Below, piece after piece: positions 1 through 5,790 of a stretch of 6,089 nt of DNA. Within the stretch, counting starts at the first letter, position 1. Each line of letters begins with the position of its first letter. The stretch is taken from positions 1-6,089 of the forward strand of contig JAUXBO010000161.1 of the NCBI GenBank assembly GCA_030619345.1. Direction: 5' to 3'. The translations under genes were made by a program, and so were the position numbers. The notes beneath the pieces are model-generated. The model ran no database searches, was not told the origin of the DNA, and worked only from the letters and a program-made list of their open reading frames with translations. Origin of the DNA: Candidatus Zixiibacteriota bacterium. Its GTDB lineage: Bacteria > Zixibacteria > MSB-5A5 > GN15 > FEB-12.

Positions 1-1
1 A

Positions 2-225
2 ATCAACAAGATAGGTCAAATAGGAAATATTTGTACTGCGATTGAACAAGCTGACTATCGGAGTTATTCATTTTTTGTAGAATTAATGTTGGAGATAGCG
101 CCATAGGATTCTATTCAAACGCCGATTATGCGAATACGGCCGTTTTTAATTGGAAATATCCGATGTCGGGTTATCTTAAAGCAAAACTTACTTCTGCTTA
201 CTACTTTGGATTGGAGTACACTTAA
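2..225 (+). pseudogene. 3' end of an upstream gene, apparently frameshifted
   Basis: Two overlapping open frames share this stretch. The frame starting at base 2 is open to a TAG at 104-106 and includes ADYRSYSFFVE. The frame starting at base 55 is open to a TAA at 223-225 and includes INVGDSAIGFYSN and ends YYFGLEYT. A single -1 shift between about 70 and 82, near the T run at 71-76, joins them into one tail that is rich in Tyr, Phe and Gly and alternates polar and hydrophobic residues. This resembles the last strands of an outer-membrane beta-barrel, but I do not recognise the family. The stop directly abuts the next ATG (TAAATG), which suggests co-transcription with the carboxypeptidase. 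The shift may be a real mutation, programmed slippage or an assembly error. The frames could also be open by chance, because the stretch is short. Confidence 0.4.
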
Positions 226-2952
226 ATGATCAGCAAGCTTTGCGTCGGTGCCTTGTTTCTGTTACTGACTGTCAGTATAACCCCGATTCAGGCTGAGACC
301 ATAATGGAAGCCAAGATTTTCACAGAAACACGCGAACAATCGATACAATTGAGATCATTTGCGTTGGACAGAATTGAATCAACCCGGGATTACATTGATA
401 TCATTACCACGCCCGAAGAACTCGAATTTCTACAGGGTCTCGGTTATCGTACCCAGATCGTGCATGCTGATCTGCCGGCATTCTATAGATCGCGTTTTGA
501 TCAGGCTCGTGATATGGGTGGCTATAAGACTCTTTCTGAGATCAATAGTTACGTCGACGGCATTATTGCCGACCATCCAACGATTGTCTCTGCCAAGCAG
601 ATAATTGGGCAGTCAATAGAGGGGCGCGATATTTATGTCGTAAAAATCTCCGACAATCCGGCGATCAATGAAAGCGAACCAGAAATCTTGTATACATCAG
701 CTATTCACGCCCGTGAAGTGATTACTCCCGAAGTACTGCTTTATTTCATGGATTACATAACCGATCTGTACGGTATCGCACCAGACATAACCGATCTTAT
801 AGACAATCGTGAGATGTACTTTGTGTTAAATGTCAATCCTGACGGCTATTACCATAATGAAGTTACTGATCCCGATGGCGGGGGAATGTGGCGCAAGAAC
901 CGTCGTGACAACGGCGATGGTACTTACGGAGTCGATCTCAATCGCAATTTTGGATATGCCTGGGGCTATGACGATGTTGGTTCTTCACCTGTAACCAGCA
1001 GCCAAACTTACCGGGGGACCTCGGCTTTCTCCGAACCGGAATTACAGGTCATGCGCGACTTCATCGAAGGGCATGAATTCTCAATTGTGATCTGGTATCA
1101 CTCATATTCAAATCTCATCCTTTGGCCGTGGGGTTACGACTATCTGTACACCGAAGATGAACTCGTCTTTCGTGAGATCGGAGATTCGGTGCAGGGTTGG
1201 AATGGTTATTCGCCCGGGCCGGGCTGGACTCTTTACCCGGTCAATGGCGGAAGCGATGACTGGTGTTACGGCGAACAGACGACCAAAAACAAAATATTAT
1301 CGATGACCCTCGAAGTGGGATCAAGCAGCGACGGCTTCTGGCCAGCCACTTCGAGAATAGCCGATCTGGTTTATGAAAACCTATTGTCGAATATATTCTA
1401 TGCCCGTATCGCTGATAATCCCTACTCACTCGGTCCTCCCGATCAACCGCAGATTTTTGTTCCACCATCAGCCGACAGCGCCTCCTACAAGATCAATTGG
1501 TCGAATGTTCTCGGAAATAATCCGGCTGTGACATTCGAACTGGTTGAGATGCAGGGATACACGCTTGGCGCGGACCCAGCCGACGACTTCACCAGTTGGG
1601 ACAATTCGGGATTCTCCGTTTCCTCTGTGCGTTCCTTGTCACCCCCAACCAGTTTCTACTCCGGTTCGGGCGATAACCTCTTCAATACGATGGCTTCAAA
1701 GAATTCATACACGGTGCAGGCCGGAGATTCTCTAACCTGTTGGATGTACTATGATATTGAATTCGATTGGGACTACGCCTATGCCGAAGTCTCCATTGAC
1801 GGTCTTAATTATACAACGCTCGCCGGCAACGTCACTACTACCAGCAACCCCCACGGTAATAATCGAGGCAACGGGATTACCGGTCTGTCCGGGGGCTGGG
1901 TGGAGGCTAAATTCGATCTATCCGCTTATGTTGGTACTCAAATATATTTCCAGTTTTCATATTCAACCGATGGCTATGTGACCGAACCCGGACTCTGGGT
2001 CGATGACATCTATCCGACCGAGTTGTTCTCCAGCGAGACTGTCATTTCATCGACGATTCCCGACACGCTCTACAACTTTTCCAATCGACCGGTCGGAATC
2101 TATTACTACAAGGTGCGAGCGCAGGACCAGGAAAACCAGTGGGGGAGATTCTCGCAGGTTGGAGTGACGGATGTCATCAGCGGCGCGGTATGTATCGACA
2201 CTGATGGCGATGGCTACGGTGATCCCGGACATCCGGAGAATGACTGCCCTGATGATAATTGTCCCACTGTCTTTAATCCGGATCAGATCGACAGTGACAG
2301 CGACGGTATCGGCGATGTTTGCGACGAATGTACCGACACCGACGATGACGGCTTTGGCGATCCCGGATACGCCGCTAATACCTGCGCCACCGATAACTGC
2401 CCGTCTACACCAAATCCTTCACAGGCGGATGCTGACAGCGACGGTATCGGCGATGCTTGCGACGAATGCACCGACACCGACGACGACGGCTTTGGCAATC
2501 CCGGATATGCCGGTAATACATGTGCCACCGATAACTGTCCATCTACGCCAAATCCTTCACAGGCGGATGCTGATAGCGACGGTATCGGCGATGCTTGCGA
2601 CGAATGCACCGACACTGACGACGATGGCTTTGGGGATCCCGGCTATCCTGCCAATACTTGCGTCGTTGACAACTGTCCCGATCTGTCAAATCCGGGTCAG
2701 GAAGACGCAAACAGTGATGGAATTGGTGATGCCTGTTGTTGTGTGCTGAGGGGAGACTATGATGACTCGGGTGAGATTGATATTTCGGACCTTACGGCGA
2801 TGGTAGATTTTCTGTTCAATGGTGGTCCCGCCGCCGGGTGCCCGGCGCATGCAGATTTCACTGGTGATGGGTCTGTTGACATCAGTGACCTCACCTGCAT
2901 TGTAGACTATATGTTTGGTGGCGCCCCGGAATGTCTGGTCCCGTGCCCGTAA
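226..2952 (+). CDS. Secreted M14 zinc carboxypeptidase with split FN3/jelly-roll region, thrombospondin type 3 repeats and C-terminal dockerin-like domain
   Basis: A predicted exported metallocarboxypeptidase that removes C-terminal residues from peptides. Residues 1-23 form a signal peptide (cut predicted at IQA|E). Residues 24-95 look like a propeptide. Residues 97-395 form the carboxypeptidase T-like catalytic domain. It has zinc ligands H161 and E164 (HARE) and H292 (YHSY), substrate arginines R223 (WRKNRR) and N239-R240 (DLNRNFG), Y337, and the general base E363 (TLEVG), so it appears catalytically complete. Residues 405-650 read as a fibronectin III-like fold interrupted at about 450-598 by a MAM-like jelly-roll. 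Residues 656-839 are four 46-residue Asp/Cys-rich calcium repeats. Residues 843-899 hold two dockerin-like loops (D844-D855 and D877-D888). GGAG at 213-216 lies 9 bases before the ATG. No LPXTG motif or recognisable type IX sorting domain is seen. Specificity cannot be assigned from the sequence. Confidence 0.93.
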   Translation: MISKLCVGALFLLLTVSITPIQAETIMEAKIFTETREQSIQLRSFALDRIESTRDYIDIITTPEELEFLQGLGYRTQIVHADLPAFYRSRFDQARDMGGYKTLSEINSYVDGIIADHPTIVSAKQIIGQSIEGRDIYVVKISDNPAINESEPEILYTSAIHAREVITPEVLLYFMDYITDLYGIAPDITDLIDNREMYFVLNVNPDGYYHNEVTDPDGGGMWRKNRRDNGDGTYGVDLNRNFGYAWGYDDVGSSPVTSSQTYRGTSAFSEPELQVMRDFIEGHEFSIVIWYHSYSNLILWPWGYDYLYTEDELVFREIGDSVQGWNGYSPGPGWTLYPVNGGSDDWCYGEQTTKNKILSMTLEVGSSSDGFWPATSRIADLVYENLLSNIFYARIADNPYSLGPPDQPQIFVPPSADSASYKINWSNVLGNNPAVTFELVEMQGYTLGADPADDFTSWDNSGFSVSSVRSLSPPTSFYSGSGDNLFNTMASKNSYTVQAGDSLTCWMYYDIEFDWDYAYAEVSIDGLNYTTLAGNVTTTSNPHGNNRGNGITGLSGGWVEAKFDLSAYVGTQIYFQFSYSTDGYVTEPGLWVDDIYPTELFSSETVISSTIPDTLYNFSNRPVGIYYYKVRAQDQENQWGRFSQVGVTDVISGAVCIDTDGDGYGDPGHPENDCPDDNCPTVFNPDQIDSDSDGIGDVCDECTDTDDDGFGDPGYAANTCATDNCPSTPNPSQADADSDGIGDACDECTDTDDDGFGNPGYAGNTCATDNCPSTPNPSQADADSDGIGDACDECTDTDDDGFGDPGYPANTCVVDNCPDLSNPGQEDANSDGIGDACCCVLRGDYDDSGEIDISDLTAMVDFLFNGGPAAGCPAHADFTGDGSVDISDLTCIVDYMFGGAPECLVPCP
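2191..2742 (+). repeat. Four in-frame 138-bp tandem repeats encoding thrombospondin type 3-like calcium modules
   Basis: The repeats begin at 2191, 2329, 2467 and 2605. Each encodes 46 residues with the pattern C-T-D-T-D-D-D-G-F-G-D-P-G-Y, then DNCP, NPSQ, and DSDGIGDACDE. Acidic DxDxDG loops bind calcium in the thrombospondin type 3 family, and the paired cysteines probably form disulfides. Units 2 and 3 differ at 11 of 138 bases by direct comparison. Nine of these changes are silent; the other two give Asp to Asn and Ala to Gly. Unit 1 is the most divergent, and unit 4 departs at its end, where CCC replaces CDEC before the dockerin-like segment. Confidence 0.9.
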
Positions 2953-2967
2953 TGTAGCGGCTACATT
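2951..2967 (+). other. Small inverted repeat at the carboxypeptidase stop codon
   Basis: AATGTAG and CTACATT form a perfect 7-bp stem with a CGG loop, starting inside the TAA stop codon. No T run follows, so it is not a terminator on its own. It may protect the mRNA 3' end or be chance. Confidence 0.35.
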
Positions 2968-2983
2968 GATAAACTGAGACAAC

Positions 2984-3023
2984 GGCGGCATTCGGCTTTA
3001 ATGTTGCGTGCCGCCATTCTTTT
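2984..3023 (+). terminator. Probable intrinsic terminator of the carboxypeptidase
   Basis: GGCGGCA (2984-2990) pairs with TGCCGCC (3009-3015) in a GC-rich 7-bp stem with an 18-base loop, followed by ATTCTTTT. The stem is strong, but the loop is large and the T tract is interrupted. It sits 32 bases after the stop codon, where a terminator is expected, and upstream of a separate tRNA promoter. Confidence 0.55.
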
Positions 3024-3043
3024 GTCCTATCTATAGGCCTCAA

Positions 3044-3062
3044 TCAAGCATTTTCTGCTTGA
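3044..3062. repeat. Inverted repeat overlapping the tRNA promoter -35 region
   Basis: TCAAGCA (3044-3050) and TGCTTGA (3056-3062) are perfect 7-bp arms around TTTTC. The right arm includes the start of the proposed -35 box. It could be a protein-binding site or a weak hairpin. No T run follows it, so a terminator role is unlikely. Confidence 0.35.
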
Positions 3063-3086
3063 ATAAAATGCAGGCCACCTTATATT
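3059..3086 (+). promoter_or_regulatory. Sigma-70-type promoter for tRNA-Thr
   Basis: The -35 box TTGAAT (3059-3064) and the -10 box TATATT (3081-3086) are separated by 16 bases. This predicts a start near 3092-3095, giving a leader of about 30 bases before the tRNA. Each box differs from consensus at a few positions, and placement directly before the tRNA supports it. Confidence 0.55.
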
Positions 3087-3095
3087 GTCCCCTCT

Positions 3096-3116
3096 GATCG
3101 TCTGAATCAGACGATC
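3096..3116 (+). other. Perfect 9-bp leader hairpin just upstream of tRNA-Thr
   Basis: GATCGTCTG (3096-3104) pairs with CAGACGATC (3108-3116) around an AAT loop. TTATTT follows, and the tRNA begins 9 bases after the stem. It lies between the predicted transcription start and the tRNA 5' end, so it would be part of the pre-tRNA leader that RNase P removes. The following T-rich bases also allow a weak terminator for short transcripts. Confidence 0.6.
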
Positions 3117-3125
3117 TTATTTCAA

Positions 3126-3198
3126 GCCGACGTAGCTCAGTTGGTAGAGCAGCTGATTCGTAATCAGCAGGTCAGCGGTTCGACTCCGCTCGTCGGCT
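3126..3198 (+). tRNA. tRNA-Thr (anticodon CGU)
   Basis: This is a complete cloverleaf of 73 bases. The acceptor stem is GCCGACG (3126-3132) with CGTCGGC (3191-3197), discriminator U at 3198. The D arm is GCTC/GAGC around AGTTGGTA. The anticodon stem GCTGA/TCAGC encloses TTCGTAA, with anticodon CGT at 3159-3161, which reads the codon ACG. The variable loop is AGGTC. The T arm is AGCGG/CCGCT around TTCGACT. The G1-C72 and C2-G71 pairs agree with known threonyl-tRNA synthetase identity elements. CCA is not encoded and must be added afterwards. A run of five T (3198-3202) follows the acceptor stem. Confidence 0.97.
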
Positions 3199-3268
3199 TT
3201 TTGTTGTAATTCAACAAGTTAACATTTTCAACAACCTGATCTTCTATATTAAATCAGCAACTCAGTTT

Positions 3269-3293
3269 GAATGAGCGTGTTTCATTCTGTTTT
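3269..3293 (+). terminator. Weak candidate terminator downstream of tRNA-Thr
   Basis: GAATGA (3269-3274) and TCATTC (3282-3287) form a 6-bp AT-rich stem with a 7-base loop, followed by TGTTTT. A second AT-rich stem, TTGTTG/CAACAA (3201-3217), lies closer to the tRNA but has no T run after it. Neither is convincing. The rest of 3199-3330 shows no gene, and I see no good terminator for the minus-strand protease gene. Confidence 0.25.
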
Positions 3294-3330
3294 ACCGACC
3301 AAGCTACGTTAACACACAGAGTAGCAGGAA

Positions 3331-4143
3331 CTAATCTTGGCCACCATCCTGAACGGAATCGCGAATCAACACTACGCCTCGATAATACGTTGCCAACACA
3401 TATTGGATAGGCACGATGTTAGCTAATCCAGAATTATAAACCCCTGAAGTATCAGTGACTTTGACGTATCCTTGAATCATTCCGAGCACTCGCCCATCAT
3501 TAGCGAGGTAGACGGCCGAACCGCTTGAGCCAATATTCGTCATTAGGTCCGCCTGTACTTTTGTAATCTTTCGGAGATTTTCATCGATTGAGGACCAGCG
3601 TATGCTGCTGATAATACCACTGTGAGTGCTAGTCCAGAAAAAATTCTTACCCAATTGGGAGGATCGTTGTCCAAAATCGTAACCTGTTGAGGCGATCAAG
3701 TCGCCTTCTCTTAATTCTTGCCACTTGACTATTTTGACTTTACCTATCCGTAGGCTATCCAACTTTTCATGGACGACGCTGAGTATCACAATATCGCGAT
3801 AGGAATCACATGCAACTATTGACGCTTTGATCTTCGAGAAAGGGTCGTTCTCGAAAAATACTACGATCTTGGATGTGTCTGCAATAGGCACCAGACTGCC
3901 ATCCATAGTAGTATCGAAGAACACATGCCTGCAGGTGGCTAATATGGCTTCTTCTGTGGAAGGACGATCCAGGACGAACGAGCTAGCCTGCTTCAGGCGC
4001 CTTGCGTCGTCGATATAGGGTGCTGCGACCACAGCTATGGATGACTTTAGCTTCGATACAATATCGGGTAGACTCTCACCTTGAACATTATGCGGCATAA
4101 GCATGAGGCAAATGAACCCAGTCCAGAACATGTGAAGCATCAT
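3331..4143 (-). CDS. Exported trypsin-like (S1 family) serine protease
   Basis: A 270-residue protein with a chymotrypsin/trypsin-like fold signature. It begins with a signal peptide of about 22 residues (hydrophobic FWTGFICLMLM, predicted cut VQG|E), so it should act in the envelope or outside the cell. The triad is visible in order: H73 in ATCRHVF, D117 in YRDIVIL, and S207 in NIGSSGSAVY. The last is a variant of the usual GNSGGP. Downstream GRVLGMIQGY matches the strand that follows the serine in degradative HtrA-like proteases, but no PDZ domain is present and the protein ends soon after the fold. The mature part has two cysteines, C71 and C112. It is convergent with the tRNA gene and divergent from the aminotransferase operon, so it is probably monocistronic. 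The family call is firm; the substrate is unknown. Confidence 0.85.
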   Translation of the reverse strand: MMLHMFWTGFICLMLMPHNVQGESLPDIVSKLKSSIAVVAAPYIDDARRLKQASSFVLDRPSTEEAILATCRHVFFDTTMDGSLVPIADTSKIVVFFENDPFSKIKASIVACDSYRDIVILSVVHEKLDSLRIGKVKIVKWQELREGDLIASTGYDFGQRSSQLGKNFFWTSTHSGIISSIRWSSIDENLRKITKVQADLMTNIGSSGSAVYLANDGRVLGMIQGYVKVTDTSGVYNSGLANIVPIQYVLATYYRGVVLIRDSVQDGGQD

Positions 4144-4283
4144 TTTTCTCCTTTCAGAGAGTAACCATACTATAATCGAACCGAAAGAGATATCACATTC
4201 TTAAGAAGGCTCACTACGATTAGCCCTAAGCGTATGAAAAAAAGCCCGTTGTACTCCCGAATACAAAGGAGAGGCTACGATTT
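4144..4283. promoter_or_regulatory. Divergent intergenic region with overlapping -10-like boxes
   Basis: This region should contain promoters for the protease (minus) and for the 74-residue ORF and aminotransferase (plus). A perfect TATAAT on the plus strand (4171-4176) overlaps TATAGT on the minus strand (4174-4169). I find no convincing -35 box for either. A 10-bp palindrome, TTCTTAAGAA, lies at 4198-4207. The pentamer AGCCC occurs twice (about 4222 and 4243) flanking an A7 run. Confidence 0.35.
4148..4152 (-). promoter_or_regulatory. Ribosome binding site of the serine protease gene
   Basis: On the minus strand AGGAG (within GAAAGGAG) lies 4 bases from the first ATG (4143) and 7 bases from the second (4140). 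The spacing favours the second methionine slightly. The choice changes only one residue of the signal peptide. Confidence 0.7.
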
Positions 4284-4508
4284 ATGAACGGCAGAGTGGT
4301 ATTTGCCGATACCGGTCCGGAATTAATCTGCCTTATGTCCGACTGCCAAGTGCACAATTTCGCAAGTCGCTTATTCCAATTGATTTCACATGATCAATGC
4401 AGTATCATTAGTATAGATAAAATGAACTATCTTTTGTTCTTTTCCGGCGGGACATTTGACCTGTATATAGACTGCCGCAAGGGAGAAAGGACTACAAATG
4501 CTTGTTGA
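4284..4508 (+). CDS. Hypothetical 74-residue protein upstream of the aminotransferase
   Basis: I do not recognise this protein. A good ribosome binding site, AAAGGAGAGG (4265-4274), lies 9 bases before the ATG. The last 11 bases overlap the start of the aminotransferase gene, an arrangement typical of translationally coupled genes. The product is short and mixed in character: a hydrophobic start (MNGRVVFADT), a likely helical centre (about 24-36), and a beta-like LLFFSGGTFDLYID near residues 50-63. It has five cysteines (16, 21, 39, 64 and 74, the last at the C-terminus). There is no signal peptide or membrane segment. It might be a small accessory protein, a regulatory leader whose translation controls the downstream gene, or a chance open frame. 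The ribosome binding site and overlap make a translated gene somewhat more likely than chance. Confidence 0.55.
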   Translation: MNGRVVFADTGPELICLMSDCQVHNFASRLFQLISHDQCSIISIDKMNYLLFFSGGTFDLYIDCRKGERTTNAC

Positions 4509-5706
4509 GCAGAACAAACGTACACACACCGACCTGTGGAAAGTTACCGATAACGTAATGAACCTTGAAGGTTCCATTATTCGCGAGATACTTAAATTTT
4601 CCTCAAAGCCGGGGGTTATCAACTTCGCCGGCGGCCTTCCTGCTCCTGAGCTTTTTCCGGTTGACGAACTCAAGGAAGTCGCTGTTCAGGTATTGGAAAA
4701 GTATGGCCCGGATTGCCTCCAGTATTCGCTGTCCCGGGGTTTGATTCCTTTGAGAGAATTGCTGGCTCAAAGAGCTACCGAGCGGGGAACCACCAGCGAC
4801 GCTGACAATATCCTCATTACCAATGGCGCTCAGCAGGCAATAGAACTTGTTGCACGAGCGTTCATTGAACCCGGTGACTACATCCTGACCGAGTACCCAA
4901 CTTATGTAGGCGCCCTCCAGGCCTTTAACTACTATCAGGCGAAGTACACGACAGTGGACATGGATAATGAGGGGATGATCGTTGAGCAGGCCGTGGAGAA
5001 GATTAAACACCACAAACCGAAGCTGATATACACCATCTCAAACTTCCAGAATCCGACCGGAATTACAATGTCACTTCGACGGCGGGAACAGCTAATCGAA
5101 GTCGCCCGGGAATATAATATTCCGATTCTCGACGACAATCCGTACGGAGATATTCGGTTCAGCGGTGAACGACTGCCGACTCTGAAGTCTATTGGTGGCA
5201 ACGAAGTAATCTCTGTGCGCACTTTCTCAAAGGTTCTGGCGCCCGGACTGCGCATCGGTTGGGTAAATGGACCGGCCGATATTATTACCCAATTTGAGAA
5301 AGTAAAGCAGTGTGCCGATTTGCACACCAACACTTTCTGCCAATATCTTGTTTATGAGTATGTTAATCAGGGTCGACTCGATCCGCATATTGAGATAATC
5401 AAAACCGACTATCGGACAAAACGCGACATCATGCTGAGAGAATTGGAAGAACATTTTCCATCCGGCATCACCTGGACCGAACCTGAAGGCGGTTTGTTCC
5501 TGTGGTTGGAACTACCGAAGAACATCTCAACTGTTGACTTGTTCCAGAAGGCCATTGAGAAAGAAGTTGCCTATGTCTATGGACAGCCATTTTTCCCAGA
5601 TGGAGGCGGACTAAATACATTGCGGCTCAATTTTGCGACGGCCTCCCACGAACAAATCGTCGAGGGAATCAGACGGCTCGGCGAGCTATTCAGTCAACAT
5701 GTTTAA
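4498..5706 (+). CDS. PLP-dependent class I/II aminotransferase, LysN-like (2-aminoadipate transaminase family)
   Basis: A 402-residue fold-type I aminotransferase, presumably a cytoplasmic dimer, of usual length for the family. I recognise a close match in pattern to Thermus LysN: FAGGLPAPELFP (43-54), a QYS segment near 75-77, NFQNPTG (182-188) with N185, D213 and Y216 contacting PLP, and the Schiff-base lysine K245 in FSKVLAPGLR. GADLHT-like CADLHT is at 272-277, and the substrate carboxylate arginine R376 is in NTLRLNFA. R29 in IIREIL aligns with the LysN arginine linked to recognition of the substrate side-chain carboxylate. LysN transfers amino groups between 2-aminoadipate or leucine-type acids and 2-oxoglutarate, and relatives vary in substrate, so the exact reaction is uncertain. 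AAAGG lies 7 bases before the ATG, and an in-frame stop at 4468-4470 limits the N-terminus. It overlaps the preceding small ORF and ends before a strong terminator. Confidence 0.9.
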   Translation: MLVEQNKRTHTDLWKVTDNVMNLEGSIIREILKFSSKPGVINFAGGLPAPELFPVDELKEVAVQVLEKYGPDCLQYSLSRGLIPLRELLAQRATERGTTSDADNILITNGAQQAIELVARAFIEPGDYILTEYPTYVGALQAFNYYQAKYTTVDMDNEGMIVEQAVEKIKHHKPKLIYTISNFQNPTGITMSLRRREQLIEVAREYNIPILDDNPYGDIRFSGERLPTLKSIGGNEVISVRTFSKVLAPGLRIGWVNGPADIITQFEKVKQCADLHTNTFCQYLVYEYVNQGRLDPHIEIIKTDYRTKRDIMLRELEEHFPSGITWTEPEGGLFLWLELPKNISTVDLFQKAIEKEVAYVYGQPFFPDGGGLNTLRLNFATASHEQIVEGIRRLGELFSQHV

Positions 5707-5731
5707 TGTGCGTTAGATATGGAATTCAAAG

Positions 5732-5755
5732 ACCCGCCCCTGAGGCGGGTTTTTT
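5732..5755 (+). terminator. Strong intrinsic terminator after the aminotransferase gene
   Basis: ACCCGCC (5732-5738) pairs with GGCGGGT (5744-5750) around a CCTGA loop, followed at once by a T run to 5755. It starts 26 bases after the stop codon. It should end the aminotransferase transcript and separate it from dapF. Confidence 0.92.
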
Positions 5756-5756
5756 A

Positions 5757-5783
5757 TTGCCACCGGACACATTGCGATTATCT
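5757..5783 (+). promoter_or_regulatory. Possible promoter for dapF
   Basis: TTGCCA (5757-5762) and TTATCT (5778-5783) are separated by 15 bases, which is short. A start near 5790 would leave almost no 5' untranslated region. Support is weak beyond the fact that dapF needs its own promoter after the terminator. Confidence 0.2.
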
Positions 5784-5790
5784 TGGGTGA

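Noticed and set aside
89..117. TTGGAG and TATTCA with 17-base spacing as a carboxypeptidase promoter
   Set aside because: Both boxes are poor matches and fall inside the probable coding tail of the upstream gene, so they are not listed as a feature.
1241..1468. Minus-strand open frame within the carboxypeptidase gene
   Set aside because: It lies opposite the conserved catalytic region containing E363, with no ribosome binding site or recognisable product.
2283..2615. Minus-strand repetitive open frame (MSVHSSQASPIPS type)
   Set aside because: It is an antisense shadow of the same tandem repeats, kept open by their codon bias.
2171..2749. Long plus-strand open frame rich in Thr, Pro and Ala across the repeats
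   Set aside because: It is a shifted reading of the calcium-repeat coding region. Its repetitiveness mirrors the 138-bp repeats, and it has no ribosome binding site.
3126..3330. tRNA-Thr as an integration site for a mobile element
   Set aside because: I found no second copy of the tRNA 3' end in the window and no integrase. The protease next to it looks like an ordinary gene.
4237..4243. A7 run as a minus-strand terminator T tract
   Set aside because: No stem-forming sequence precedes it on the minus strand; the nearby AGCCC copies are direct, not inverted.
4603..5454. Several minus-strand open frames opposite the aminotransferase
   Set aside because: The plus-strand frame encodes a full, motif-complete enzyme. 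The antisense frames overlap each other and match no family I recognise.
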